A DNA stretch of 64,000 nucleotides from NCBI RefSeq assembly GCF_003086295.3, contig NC_092048.1, positions 1,059,001-1,123,000 on the forward strand. Direction: 5' to 3'. This stretch comes from Arachis hypogaea (Eukaryota > Streptophyta > Magnoliopsida > Fabales > Fabaceae). A program made the position numbers and the translations under genes. Below the pieces are notes generated by a model that worked only from the letters and a program-made list of their open reading frames with translations, ran no database searches and was not told the DNA's origin. This document shows positions 34,233-47,500 of this stretch, piece by piece. Position 1 is the stretch's first letter; each line of letters opens with the position of its first letter.

Positions 34233-34914
34233 TTTATCTGATTTCAACAATGCAATTAGTATGATTAAACTATTTTATTACACAATAATCTCAGAAATTA
34301 AACATAATTCCATACTAATTGGTTTGAATGTTCAATTTCATCCAATGTAGAGTTCCAAAAATGTTACATTTATTGACACACAAGAGAATAGTCACGAGAC
34401 CGCCAATGACATGGCATTGGCATGGTTATCCATTACTGCGATGGTGATAACCCTATTTTCTGCGTGCTTGCGCTGTCTCTGGTTGTTGCTGCATAGTTCA
34501 GTTTTAATTTGTCTTTTTTAATGCTGACAACGGATTTGGTCACTTGGATGTGAGTGACATCGAAAATAATAAAATAAAAAAAGAAGTAGCAAACAAAAAT
34601 TCAAACCCATATGCATTTATTTCTCACGAGTACGGCGCTCATTTATCTACTTTGTGTGGCAGTTTATTAATGAGAAATTTACTGCTCCATGAACTACAAT
34701 TCCTACCACTATAATAATGTTGTTTATGGAAATGAGGGTCTCCATATTGGTACATTGTATAGAATAAGATTATAGCAATCATAGCAAAGTACAACTCTAA
34801 CAAGGGCTAACAATTATTGTTGTTGTTTCTATTCAATTGGAAATTACGATTAGCCCTTTAAAGTTTTGAATTCAATGAAAATCTAAACAATCCCGTTACG
34901 TTACCAACAACATT

Positions 34915-35120
34915 TTTGTCAACTTCTGCCAACTATTATTTATAATTATGTTTAATAGAAATGTCTTTGTAGATGTGTCTAATAAAAATGTCTTTTTTAT
35001 GACTGTGTTTAATAAAAATGTCTTTATAGATATATTTTTTGAATGTGTCTCTTTATATATGTATTTAAAATATAATAATTAATTATTATTGACAATAAAT
35101 TGGCAGATAATATGTTGGTA
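34915..35120. mobile_element. MITE with internal tandem repeats
   Basis: Inverted ends TGTCAACTTCTGCCAACTAT and, on the other strand, TACCAACATATTATCTGCCAA. The left half contains three imperfect copies of GTGT.TAATAAAAATGTCTTT (34948-35030). Confidence 0.5.
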
Positions 35121-37611
35121 CCTATACTTTTCCAAATTTAAAATACATACACATGCATTATCTATCTAAGTTTAATACCTTAGCTTGTAGGTTTTTATTA
35201 TTGCACGTGATAACTTTTATTACCATTCAAGACAAATGAATAAACTACTATATGTTGATCAATCATATTCTGAATGAATTAGCGTTAAGCGTCACCTTCC
35301 ACCTCATGTTAATTATATGCTTCCCTAATTAATGACTGATTATTGTAGATAAATGAAGATTAAGTAGAGGCACATGGAGATTTTCAGTGGGAATTGGGAA
35401 TCAACTTATGGCAACCAGCTAGCAGAATCCACAACCTTTAATTTCTATTCAAAAAGCCACTAGAATGATGATGATACCTTATTTGAAAAGCAAGTTTATT
35501 TTGTATATGTGATTGTTAGAAGAAGTAGGCACTTCTAATGGACCTGAATTTTATGTGAATGTATATGTATAATGGGTTGTTGGGAACTTAATTAATCTTC
35601 ACCTTTTCCTTTGATTTATTATGTCTTATTAAAAAGAAAAGGAAAACATGTTTTCTTTTGCTAATAGATTAAGAAGCATACTAGTGCAAATCAATCCCAT
35701 AAAATTGATGCTTCAACCATCCATCCACTTTTTGTTTTATTTCCTCTTTTTAAAAAGAAACTTTGGGGAATTTAGGAAGGAGCCTATAAAATGGTACACT
35801 TGAGAAAGCCAATATATGAATTAATGCATTCAAGTTATGGGGTGTATTGAAAGTGACTTTTTACAAAATTAAAGAGTAAATGAAACCAAAGACTAACCAA
35901 CGAGATGAATGTGAGTACAGAATTAATAGATAGTTAAATTTGCTGGATGCAACTATATTGGTTGGTCACAATGATCTTTATGATCGAGATTAATTAGATT
36001 AATGTCACACATATAAATATAGGTCCATTAAGTAGTCAAAACTACTTATTCCCTACCAATACCAAATCACAGGTTTTTAATGAAAAAGCAAAAGGAAAGA
36101 TCGTAAAAATATGAGTTCTTATCCCTGGCTTAAATCAATCATGAAACGCGCTCTCTGAATCTTTTGTGGCATATATAATATATGCTTTTGGCAAAGATTA
36201 AAGTAGGTGCATGTCATTAATTATTGACAATAATTGTGTAGTAGTTAAGTATATATCATGGATGCATCTTATACTTTTCACTTGTAACCATAATATTCTC
36301 TTCTAAGATGGAGGAAACATACACTAGAGATATAAAAATTAAGGTATATATAATATCTATATCTATATTTTAAAATTTTAATGTCCGTGATTTAGAAACC
36401 ATCCATATATAGCAACCATAAATTGTAGCTGAATTTGAATTTTGAGATTACAACAGTCTCCTTTAACATAGGACAGCTAGGATTGTGCTGGCACATACAC
36501 AGGGTGATGAGTTGAAGAAACCAAAAAAATGGGTGGGAATGGAATTTGAAATATGTATGCATGGAAGGGTTAGAATAATCCTAGTACCTTCTAATCATAA
36601 TGAAGTTTAATTTCAATTTAGAGAATTAATAAACATAAAAGATAAAATCATCGTGTACGTGTTCTTTTTTGTAGTAAGATTTAAAAAAAAAAAGAAACAA
36701 ATTATTACAAATTACTTTAACACTTTATTTTTTCTGCATATACGTACGAGTGAATCTAATTATTAGTGGATGTCCCTGCACCTAACTTTCAATATTCTTA
36801 GCTTGTCAACATGACTTTCTTCCTCGAGTTGTTTCGCCAAACAAGCATACCGATCCAAAAATTTTCCAAAGTAATGGAGGCATTAAGATTTGTTTACATC
36901 AACCAATGACTTGGTCATTATAAATATGTTTAAAGCATGATTTGCTTTCGAACTTCAAAAAAATTTTGGATGACATTTTAAAAAGGATTTACAAAGCAAC
37001 CGTATTTAATTTAGAGTACTTACGAACTTCAATTTTTTTTTTACCAAAATAGCAATGTATTAAAAAAAAAACTTGAGAATAATTGAACGTGACAATATAG
37101 TAAATAATTTTAGATGTTCGAACATTTCTATCGTTATCATAATTTTGAGACGTTAAGTCACTCAATTAAAAAGACCATGCATGCATTTAGTTTACTTTTA
37201 TTATTATGGTATCATGCATGCATCTTTTCAGTATTTTAGAGGTTGATGAGTAAATGTTTGTTGGTTTCCATAGATGAATTTCATAGTTACGGACAAATCA
37301 ACAGAAAGAGACCTAGCAAAAGTGGGTCCATGACCATTTGAATGAATGTTTCATTGTTTTGTGAAATTTCTGAAGGAGCTAGTAAGAGTGAGAATATTTC
37401 ATGTATCAAAACAAAATACTGTAGTAGTTGGCAAGTGAAGAGTGATATTCCTTGGGGTTTGAGAAATTCCTTTGGGATAGGGACTCAATATCCACCTCCC
37501 CAACAATAATTAAACTCGTGATTTAGAACAAGTCCATGTCCATCTGCTCGATTGAACAGAGATTGTCCTTTCCAAATCCCAATAATGCATTTCATAAGGG
37601 CAATAAAAGTT

Positions 37612-37765
37612 AGGAAACATTTCAAGTGCACCAAGAATACCGGTACTCCAGTTATTTTAACCGTTGATCTGAATTATAAAAAATATATATAATATATATT
37701 AATTGAAATCAACGGTTAAAACAACTGATGTACCGATACTCTCCGGTGCACTTAAAATGTTTCCT
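37612..37765. mobile_element. Small MITE, family B copy 2
   Basis: Terminal repeats AGGAAACATTTCAAGTGCACC and, inverted, AGGAAACATTTTAAGTGCACC. The central ATTTTAACCGTTGAT/ATCAACGGTTAAAA pair matches the XTH-intron copy. The flanking 7-bp repeat is AAAAGTT (37605-37611 and 37766-37772). Confidence 0.85.
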
Positions 37766-37772
37766 AAAAGTT

Positions 37773-38711
37773 AAAACTCTATTTATAGAACAAATCAACA
37801 GAAATTCAAAATTCCAAGTAAGAAAGTATGATGAATAGTTATCAAATCATAGGAGGTAGTTATTTGAAAGATCAAAATGAAATATCATTGGCAACAACAA
37901 AAAAAGTCAGTTATTCATCACCGAAATCTGCATCCCATCACTACTTTAAATTTGATATGGATTTTTTTAGGCTATAAAACTTGAGATTGGGTAGGCCATT
38001 AGAGCCAGACTGTTTTTCTGACTTTTTACTCTAAGTCTCTAACCCATTGCGTAAGGCAATTGTCACAAACACAATGAAGCTGTCTTTACGATATTGACAA
38101 AATTTTGAAAGAGAAAATAAAAATATATGTTTAATATTATTCTTTTCTTTTTTCAGTGGCAAGCCAGTCCAACTTCCATGACAACAATACAAGATAAGGG
38201 AATACAATGGCTTCATTGAAATTTGCAGTCTCATATGCTAGGAAATATAACATCCACCGAAATTTGAAAATATCAAGGTTCAGAAAATAAAGTTTGCTAG
38301 CCCAAAATATTGGTTCTTTCTTAACTTACCTCCTGAATTGTTCTTTAGCAAATGCTATTGTCATGAATTACCATGTAAGAACTTACCATTAAAAATTCAG
38401 CCTGATAGCATTGTCTCCATCAATTGATGCATCTCCTAGTATTACATGAAATTTCAGTTGGAGTACCTATGCATGACTATGTGCTAAATATCCACAATTA
38501 AAGTGAGCTGACAGTGATTCTGAACTATGAAGTCCACCCCAACCTAGTTGATGATTGATAACTAAAAAACACAGGAGAAAAATGAGGAAATCCAAACTCC
38601 AATGACAGATTTTGCTTTATAGTCCAGAGTTGGTTATATGCACAAAGCCCTAATAACTGTGTGTACCAGAAGTATGAAAGGTCGGACGAATGAGCAAATT
38701 TCACTTGCGGA
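37773..38711. other. 3' flank of the Tic22-like gene
   Basis: No gene recognised. The stretch adjacent to 38712 should be 3' UTR. Confidence 0.4.
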
Positions 38712-40952
38712 TCACGGTGTCCTCTGCTTTCTGGGATCAGTTGAGACATCAAACCCAGGAGGTATAAAAACAACATCTTCCCATTTCGATGTTGAATTTT
38801 CCTGCAAAATTATAGCAAGTGTGTTTACATTAACGTAACAGATAAGACCACAGTAATGTGTAAGTGAATCAAGGTCCTTGTGAGTTTTCTTCTTCTTCTT
38901 CCATTACACACACTCACCTTCATTTGCTTTATTACATCTTCTAGAGTGGCAACCTGGAACATAAATCGCAGTAAGTCAACCAAAACAACAGGTTAGTGCA
39001 TCGAAATTAGAAGGGACTGTTGTGAACACTTGCACTCTATACCTGAATATCCCCTTGCCTTAAAGTGGGGTTTAATTGATTCTGATCACTGGATGCCCTG
39101 TGAAGTGATTTTTCTAGGTCCTCCTGTGAGAATTTCACATGCAAGAGAAAAATTCCTCAGCTTCATTAACAACTACCTAAATTGTTACAGAAAGGTACAT
39201 CAACTACACCTTTCTGAAGAAAAGTGGACGATATCTTTTATCCTGGCTCTTCAATATCAGACTTTTAGACTGAAACACAAGGATGAAACAATTCAAAAGA
39301 TCAGCTCAGAGATTTAAGCAAGAAAATAAATGGAAGAGGCCTTGATTGAAATGAAGCACAAACTATGCTAACAATCTTATATGCATCATCATTCTAAGTA
39401 CATTTCTAAAAGAGTTGAACAAATCCAGTTCAAAAGGTCTCTAACTCTATATATGATTATCAACCCTTTTTTCCCGCTTCATAAATCATAAACAGAAAAG
39501 ATAAATCAACATTATTACATATTTAAATATTTAGATCTAGCTTCTAAGACTTTTAAACTTTCAACACTGATGAGTATTACCAATTTACCACCACTCTCAC
39601 TATAGACGCATACAACACTACTCATCTCTAATTATTGTATCATGTAATCAAACTCACACTTAAATGAAAATCGCATCTATCTTAAGTCTTAACCCAGCAT
39701 CAGCTGTTCATTGATGCTTCACAAGTGTAGAGTATAACATGTCAACTAAAATAGTTCAAATTCCACATTTTCATTATTGTAATTGTGTTCTTCACTTCTT
39801 CTAAGACACTACAATTTTTTTATTTCTGGGTCTAAAAACAATGTCCTTAAGCTTTGTCAATCCTGAAAGAATGGCTGTAGGCATCAATAATTGTTCTTTC
39901 ATCAATTTTTTTGAGAATAATTTCCACTTTTCCATAGCAACAAATAAGCAGCTTATCTGGAAAAGAGCTATTGAGGCTGTCATTGCTGAGAAACCAATCT
40001 GAACTTCGAATAACATTTTCTATTTTTTTCTATATGCACTTCTCTATTCCGCAATCTTTTCCTAAAATTCATATAGTGAATTGTTGTTGCAACTTTCAAA
40101 ATCAAACATATCACAGCACCGAAAACAAAAACTCAAATGAGATATACTAAAGCAGCTGAGAGAAGAACCTGGAAAACAGGAACACCAGGAAAGCTATTGG
40201 CAGCAAAGCCAGATTTCTCCCTCACCTGTGTAATGCACAAAGCACAAATCATTACTTTCTAACTTGAACCACAAGTAACAGCCCAAACAGGGCTATTAAA
40301 AAGTTATATCAATGTAAGAAAATTGAACATCAATACACAATATTCAGAACTCACTCGCAGGGCATTCTTTACTTGAGATTGCTCAGGTATCAATCTAAAT
40401 GCCACGCCATTCACCTTCAGCTGGAAAACCTATCAGAAACAATAGTTTTTGTTTTTAATACCAAAACGGATGAAATTGAAATTGAACGACGGAAACGAGA
40501 ATGCAATGAAGAAATTAGGGAACCTTGTTGAGCGCAACGGGAACAACTTTGGAGCCGTCACGCATGCGAGGGTCTACGGTTGAAACCTGGCGGAGCAGAG
40601 CTTGGGCGTCGTCTTCGTTGAAGCAGAAGAGGCCAAGATTCTTGCCGGTGGAGGCTCCGGCAACCAGCAAGAACTCCTCCGACGCGTTGCTGAGCGCGTA
40701 CACGGGCACGCCCTCAAGCCGCTCCTCGATTGCCTCCCATGACATGGGTTGCCTCGGCATCGGCATGATGCTCTGACCGACCCGGGCCCACGGTGGGCTC
40801 AATGTTGGGCCCTGGAAGGCCCGGTGGAGAGCGGAGAGTGCGTTGTGAAAGGGAGGGCGCGCGTGAGGGTTGTTATGGGCGAGTGCAGAAAGGTTTGTTT
40901 GGATATCGGAGAGTGCATTTTGGAAATTGGAGAAGCACTTATCCAAGTTCAT
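38712..40952 (-). CDS. Tic22-like chloroplast protein-import component
   Basis: Seven exons on the minus strand: 40524-40952, 40355-40429, 40169-40225, 39210-39269, 39043-39123, 38918-38953 and 38712-38801. They join to 275 residues. Family text is clear: EERLEGVPVYALSNASEEF, VNGVAFRLIPEQSQVKNAL, FAANSFPGVPVFQ, RYRPLFFRKEDLEKSL, LNPTLRQGDIQVATLEDVI and WEDVVFIPPGFDV near the end. Tic22 proteins sit in the plastid intermembrane space and help preproteins pass between the TOC and TIC translocons. The N-terminus (MNLDKCFSNFQNAL) is helical rather than a Ser-rich transit peptide. The exon-1 donor (AAG/GTTCCC) is weak, so that junction is the least certain. The 900-bp third intron contains a 71-codon chance frame. 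Upstream lie several TGGGCC motifs and, 420 bp away, an LTR. Confidence 0.92.
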
Positions 40953-41101
40953 AGCTTTCTGCTTCGGATTAAGGGTTTAGCTCAGAACTCAGTTCGGTGA
41001 CTTTAATTTCAGAGCAAATCCTAAACCCTCTATGAAGGAGAAAGGAAGAAAGGAGACAACGACATATGTTTTTTTTTTTATGGTAGTGCTTGAAACAATG
41101 A

Positions 41102-41210
41102 TGGGCCTAAAATAATGGGCCTCTATTTATAGACCTATAGTCCCTCTGAGCTCCTTTCATAATATTGGGCCTATACATATAAAAGCCCTCTAGCCCAAAA
41201 GTTTTGGGCC
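41102..41210 (-). promoter_or_regulatory. Cluster of TGGGCC/GCCCA (site II, TCP-type) motifs upstream of Tic22-like gene
   Basis: TGGGCC occurs at 41102, 41116, 41166 and 41205, and GCCCA at 41193, all 150-260 bp upstream of the start codon. Such site II elements are known in promoters of housekeeping and organelle-biogenesis genes and are bound by TCP factors, which fits a plastid-import gene. Function is inferred from motif density only. Confidence 0.55.
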
Positions 41211-41372
41211 GTGTGTCTGAGGTTCTTGAGGATAGCAGAGTGGGTTTTTCTTTGCATCATGTAGTTTTCTTTTATCGATTCAATGAACATAGAATTTTTT
41301 TTTCTGAAATAAAATAAAAGAATTATTATTTTCTCAAATCTAATATTCCAACTTTAATTTTAGGAATGCGCT

Positions 41373-41901
41373 TGTTACGATGGGTAACCGGAGATGGTGG
41401 GCTGGACTCGCTAGGTTGGCCCAATCGTCTGAGGAAGGAAGCCTTCGAGCGGGTCTACGCCTTGGGGGCCTCCGTCCGACTTGTGAGTATGAGCGAGTGG
41501 GGGTGGTACCTGCAAAGACACTCCGATGCCTAAGTCAGCAAGGGTGTGAGCAGGTCTAGAGAGTATTGGGACTTAGAGATACCTGAGAGATGTCAGTGTA
41601 TTTATAGTGGTGAACCAATAACCACCGTTGAAGTAGTGCCACTTTTTTAGGGTGATAACCGTCCCTTTATCTTAGGGAGGTTAAGATATGGCTCCTGGAA
41701 GTGGTTAGAGAGATTCTAGGGGCAGTTACTCATTTAAACGAGTGATTATCTGCTAGCTAACCCTCGTCCCCGACTTCTTTAGGGTAAGTCGTGATAAGAA
41801 CCGACTTCGCAGGAGGAAGGTCGGTGCTAGGCGAGGCTCAACCCTTCGGATTGGGCCTTTTATTTGGACCTGGGCCTTATCATTGGGTCAGGGTATGAAC
41901 A
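41373..41901 (-). repeat. 3' LTR of the Tat element
   Basis: Near-identical to 49772-50301; starts TGTTACGATGGG and ends TATGAACA on the plus strand. Contains TATAAATA on the minus strand at 41599-41606. This LTR is the side nearest the Tic22-like promoter. Confidence 0.95.
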
Positions 41902-41915
41902 GTGCCCCTACTCGA
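41902..41915 (-). other. Polypurine-tract candidate
   Basis: GAGTAGGGGCAC on the minus strand lies directly against the inner edge of the 3' LTR, the position of the plus-strand primer in LTR retrotransposons. Confidence 0.6.
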
Positions 41916-42460
41916 GCCCAATTTCTTTTAAGATTTGGGTTCGAGTATTCTACTCGGGAACGTAGCCGACTTGGGAGGGAACCGATGTGTTTGTTTGGAA
42001 CCGACGTGACTTTCGTGACTTTTGATTTTCACAGTTATGTCTAATCAAACGTCGCGTCTGTTAGAGGTTCGCGTAGGTATTAATTACCTTGGTAACGGTG
42101 CACCCATTAATGACTGCCCCGTTTTTACCATTATGCCCCTAACGTGTTTACAAATACTTTCCCTCTCTTTCATTGTTTCGTTTCTGCGATTTTTCAAATT
42201 TTCTCTTCACCCGTTTGTGCAGAATTCTTGCGTTTGAAGGCTTTCATTTCCTCCAACCTTTTTCAGATAAAGGTTAGATTTTTCTTCTTCTCCTTTTGCA
42301 ACATGCTTTCTGTTTGCATGCTTTTATTTTTCGGATGGATAGGTTGATTCGTAGGTTTCTGTTTGATTCCATACTTCCCCCTTAGAGACCATGTTTTTTG
42401 ATTTTCTTTTCTTTTTTCCCTTTGTAGGTTTTACCAACCCCTTTTTTTAAAAGAAAGAAA

Positions 42461-43701
42461 ATGTCTTCTGTTGAAAGTCTTGCTCAGTGGGTTGATGTTA
42501 TGGTCCTAGGGGAGGAACCTTTGGTTGACACCGAATTCATCACCAACCTTCGCACTCATCACCGAATTTGTACTTCCGACTTGTTTCTACCGACTTGAAG
42601 TTTACCGACTTGTTTTACTAATTGTTTTCTTTTACAGAGATGGCGAGGAAGAATTCCAATGAGTCTTACCAGAGAGTCCAGGAGGCCAAGGCGAGGTCTC
42701 GCGCCAGAATCGGTGGTGCCAGGGTAACTAGCTCTCCTCTTCCTCTTCCTCCCCCTTCTTCCCAAAATTTGGGGACTCCTTCTCAACCCATTGTTATTCC
42801 TGCTTCGGCTTCTTCTTAGCCGTCCCCTCCTCCCCGACCTTCTCCTGAGCCAGAGAAGAAGAAGCGCAAGGCTTTAGAGTCTGGCTCTTCTTTTGAAGGT
42901 GAGGCTAAGGTGGATGCTCCTGCATTTATCCGAAAGTTCATCTATCCCCATACCCGTATAGGTATGGATGATGTTTCTATTCGAAACCACCTCACTATTC
43001 TGGCTAAGGAGAGCATCAGGGCGGCGGGGATTTGTGCCAAGTTCCTTGATATTTTTGAGAAGACTCCTCTTAGTTCTCTGGGTTCAACCTCTAAGGTTGA
43101 AGAGTTGGAGGGAAGGCTTCTCATATATCAGGAACATGAGAAGGAGTTGAAGAAGGAGGTTGCCAAATTGAAGGAGGAGAGGGATGGCCTCTGAGAGAAT
43201 GAGAGCAAGTTACAAGCCCTATGTAACATGGAGGAGGGCTCGAGAAAGAAGGCGCAGGAGAGTTATCAGAGTTTATTTGAGGATCTTGTGGCTGTAAGGA
43301 GAGATTTGTTGAACTCTCGGACTGCCTATGCCGAGTTGGAGGACTCTATTGCTGAGGGGGCAGAGGAGGCCTGGAGGATTTTTAAGGAGCAGGTCGGAGC
43401 CTTTGCTCCCGACCTGGATCTCTCTCCTTTGGATCCTGACAAGGTCGTTATTGATGGTGCCATAGTTTATCCCTCTGCTCCCGAGGTCGTCACCGAGTCA
43501 GATTTGAAGACTCGGGGGCAGAGAATCATTGAGTCCCCTCCTCGTCAAAAGGATGTTCCGAGTTCCTCCCGACCTCTCGGCACCTCTTCTCCAACTCCTA
43601 TGGACACTTCTCTCCCTGGTCCTGATGGCGCTTCGACTTCTCTTTCCGACTCTGGTGGTGATCCGACTACTCCCTTTGGTCCTGGTGGTGATGCTCTTTA
43701 A
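42461..43701 (+). pseudogene. Antisense ORF (aORF) of the Tat element
   Basis: Coding-like sequence on the strand opposite to gag-pol. A short first frame starts MSSVESLAQWVDVMVLGEEP (42461-42597). After a possible intron ending TTTTACAG (about 42640) there is a longer frame: basic Ser/Pro-rich, then DAPAFIRKFIYPHTRIGMDD, a coiled coil (EELEGRLLIYQEHEKELKKE) and an acidic Pro-rich end at 43701. Two in-frame stops interrupt it, TAG at 42817 and TGA at 43192. Similar products are annotated in plants as putative plant transposon proteins. The function in the element is unknown. The first frame is short, suggesting an internal deletion. Confidence 0.75.
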
Positions 43702-44508
43702 AATTTTGTTGGCTATATGGGGGCCCGGCCTGTGGGTCCCCTCTTTTTTAAACTCTTTATATTTGTGGTGGTGGTATGTTGACATTTGCCTTCGCCTTTT
43801 ATGGCCGTAAAAAAAATATTTATAATTGCCCTTTTTTGGATAAGGGTTTTATTTAACAAAAATACCCTTTTTGGTATAAGGGTTTCAGCTACCTTTTTGT
43901 GTGCATGCTTTCTGATTTTGATTTTTCGAAGTCCCTTTAATCTTTTCTGAAAACCTTTTGCTTGTCTGTCCTTCTAAGCCTTTTTACTTTAAGGACTTTA
44001 GGACATTCTTTAAGCTTTTTCCTAGGTTTTTCGATCTCTTTTTTGTTATTCCTTATACTCAACTTTGTTTTATTGAGTTCTATGACTTAGGTTATTTTTG
44101 CAATGCGTTTTCTTTTCTACTCGGTTTTTCATTTCGACTTATGAGTCGGAATGTCTCCGAGTTTCTCACGATCAACTTTTATAACCTCTTTACACCGACT
44201 TGTACCTCGTCGTTTTATCCTGACGACCATCTAGGTCGGTTCATGGGATTTTCACGTTTTGTCGAGCTTAAGTCGGCGCGTTTCGTAGGAAGAAAAATAA
44301 ACGTGAAGGAATTTATAAGAGATATTGTAAAAGATCTTTATTAATTTGGGAAGGTACTTTACTGCTACTAAGGGTATTTAATAATCTTTTCCCCCTTAGC
44401 CTCTACTATGATACCTCATTAAAAACCCTTCTTCAGAAAAAACCCTTTAATGTTTGGGAAAAAATCGTGAAGTTGGGAAAATAGTACATTAGGGAGTAGA
44501 GTTCGCTT
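43702..44508. other. Non-coding spacer of the Tat element between aORF and integrase end
   Basis: T-rich on the plus strand, with no coding domain on either strand. It separates the convergent ends of aORF and gag-pol. Confidence 0.5.
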
Positions 44509-47500
44509 TTAACTATAATACCTTTTCATATTACAAGCATGCCACAATCTTGGTAACTCGGCGCCGCTTAGGTCGGTCACCTTATAATAACCTTTTCCTA
44601 AGACCTCGCTAACTTTGTAGGGTCCTTTCCAATTAGCAGCGAGTTTTCCTTCCCCCGATTTGTTGACTCCTATGTCATTTCTGATTAAGACCAGATCGCT
44701 TAGTGCGAAACTTCTTTGAATGACTTTCTTGTTGTATCTGGTAGCCATCCTTTGCTTCAGCGCTGCTTCTCTTATCTAGGCTTGTTCTCGGACTTCGGGG
44801 AGCAACTCTTGCTCCTCTTTGTGCCCCTGTATGTTTCCGATTTCATCATGGAGAATCACTCTTGGGCTTTGCTCACTGATTTCTACTGGTATCATAGCTT
44901 CTACCCATAGACAAGTCGGAAGGGTGTTTCTCCAGTAGCAGATTGTGGCGTTGTCCGATAAGCCCACAACACTTGTGGGAGCTCTTCTGTCCAGGCTCCC
45001 TTTGCTTCCTGTAGTCTTTTCTTTAGCCCTGCTAGTATGACTTTGTTGGCTGCCTCGGCTTGTCCATTGGCTTGTGGATGTTCCACCGAGGTGAACTGGT
45101 GTTTGATTTTCATACTGGCCACTAGGCTTCTGAAGGTAGAGTCGGTGAACTGGGTTCCACTATCTGTAGTGATGGAATAAGGTATTCCATACCTTGTGAT
45201 GATATTTTTGTAGAGGAACCTCTGACTTCTTTGAGCTGTGATGGTAGCCAGTGGTTCTGCTTCTATCCACTTTGTGAAGTAGTCTATCCCCACGATCAAA
45301 TATTTGACTTGTCCTGGCGCCTAGGAAAAAGGACCTAGCAAATCCATTCCCCATTTTGCGAAAGGACCATGGAGAAGTTATACTGATGAGTTCTTCAGAG
45401 GGAGCTAGTGGAAATTTGCATGCATCTGGCATGGCTGGCACTTTTTCACAAACTCAGTGGCATCTTTTTGCAAGGTCGGCCAGTAGAATCCAACTCGGAT
45501 GACCTTCCTGGCTAGCGACCTTGCTCCGAAATGATTTTCGCAAATCCCATTGTGAACCTCCTCTAGCACTTCAGTGGTCCTTGAGGTCGGTACGCACTTC
45601 AACAATGGTGTCGATATTCCCCTTTTATAAAGCATATTTTTTACCAAAGTGTAATGTTGTGCTTCCCTCCAGATTTTCTTGGCCTCTTTTTCCTCCTTAG
45701 GGAGGACGTCGAATTTTAGGTATTCGACTAGAGGATTCATCCATCCGAGGTTTAGCCCGGATACCTCAAGGACATCTTGTTTGCCCTCTGCTTTCACTAC
45801 CGAGGGTTCTTGGAGAGTTTCCTGGATCAGGCTTCTATTGTTTCCTCCTGGTTTGGTACTTGCTAATTTGGAGAGGGCGTCTGCTCTGCTATTGAGATCC
45901 CGAGTTATGTGTTTGACCTCGGTTTCCGCAAAGCGCCCGAGGTACTCCAAAGTTTTTTCCAAGTATCTCTTCATATTTGGATCTTTTGCCTGATACTCTC
46001 CATTTATCTGGGAGGTCACCACTTGGGAGTCGCTGTATATCATCACTTTTGTTGCACCGACTTCTTCTGCCAGCTTTAATCCAGCGATCAGGGCTTCGTA
46101 TTCTGCCTGATTATTTGAAGCTGAGAATTCAAATTTGAGGGAAACCTCTATTTGGGTTCCCCTTTCGTCAACCAATATTATTCTTGCGCCGCTTCCTGTC
46201 TTGTTTGAGGATCCATCTACATAGAGTTCCCATGTGGTTGGCTTTTCCTCTTGGTCTCCTGCGTATTCCGCTATGAAATCGGTAAGGCATTGAGCTTTGA
46301 TTGCCGTCCGAGTTTCATATCTCACGTCGAACTCGGAGAGCTCTATTGCCCATTGAATCATTCTCCCAGCAACATTCATCTTTTGGAGGATTTGCTTCAT
46401 GGGTTAGTTCGTGTGGACTCTTATTATATGAGCTTGAAAGTAAGGTCGTAGCCTTCGTGAGGCTATTACTAAGGAGTAAGCAAACTTCTCTAGTTTGTGA
46501 TACCTTAGCTCGGGGCCCTGTAGAACTTTGGTGATGAAGTAAACTGGATGCTGCCCGGTCTCGTCCTCCCTTATCAGGGCTGATGCAACAGCTTTGTCTG
46601 CTACGGACAAATAAAGGACGAGACCTTTCCCGAATAGAGGTCGGGTTAGGATTGGTGGTTGACTCAAGAACCTTTTGAACTCCTGGAACGCTCCTTCGCA
46701 TTCTGGAATCCATTCAAACTGGCATCCCTTTTTTAATAAAGAAAATAGTGGAAGGGATTTGAGTGCTGATCCTGCCAAGAACCTGGAGAGGGCTGCGAGT
46801 CGGCCATTCAATTGTTGAACCTCTCTTAAGCAAGTCGGGCTTTTCATTTCTATGATAGCTTTACACTTATCGGGATTTGCTTCAATCCCTCTCTGTGTCA
46901 GCATAAAACCCAGGAATTTTCCAACTTCCATCGCGAAGGCACATTTTGCGGGATTTAGTCTCATCCCGTGTAACCTTATGGTGTTGAAGACTTGCGAGAG
47001 GTCTGACAAGAGGTCGACTTCTTCCTTGGTTTTCACCAGCATGTCGTCGACGTAGACTTCCATTAGGCTCCCAAGGTGAGAAGCGAACACCTTGTTCATC
47101 AGCCTCTGATATGTGGCCCCTGCATTTTTCAATCCAAATGGCATGACCACGTAACAGAAATTAGCTCTGGGCGTGATGAATGATGTTTTCTCCTGGTCTG
47201 GCTCATACATTGGGATTTGGTTATACCCCGAGTAGGCATCCATGAACGACAAGTATTGATATCCCGAGCTAGAGTCTACTAGGATATCAATACTTGGTAG
47301 TGGATAAGGGTCCTTGGGACATGCCTTATTTAAGTCGGTGTAGTCGACACACATTCTCCATTTGCCATTTTGTTTTTTGACTAGCACTACATTGGCTAGC
47401 CATGTTGGATATTTGACTTCTCTGATGAAGTCGGCTTCTAAGAGTGCCTGTACTTGTTCTTCTACTACTAGGGCTCATTCCGGGCCGAGCTTGCGTCTTC

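Larger units (their letters stand above)
33594..37604. other. Long gene-poor intergenic region
   Basis: About 4 kb between the LINE and a MITE. AT-rich, with no recognisable exon or RNA gene. It contains two MITE-like structures described separately. Confidence 0.45.

Noticed and set aside
39801..40016. 71-codon open frame on the minus strand within the Tic22-like gene
   Set aside because: Lies in intron 3; the flanking exons join in frame without it and it has no Tic22 similarity.
43958..44344. 128-codon Phe-rich open frame in the Tat element spacer
   Set aside because: T-rich low-complexity stretch between aORF and integrase; no start context or domain.
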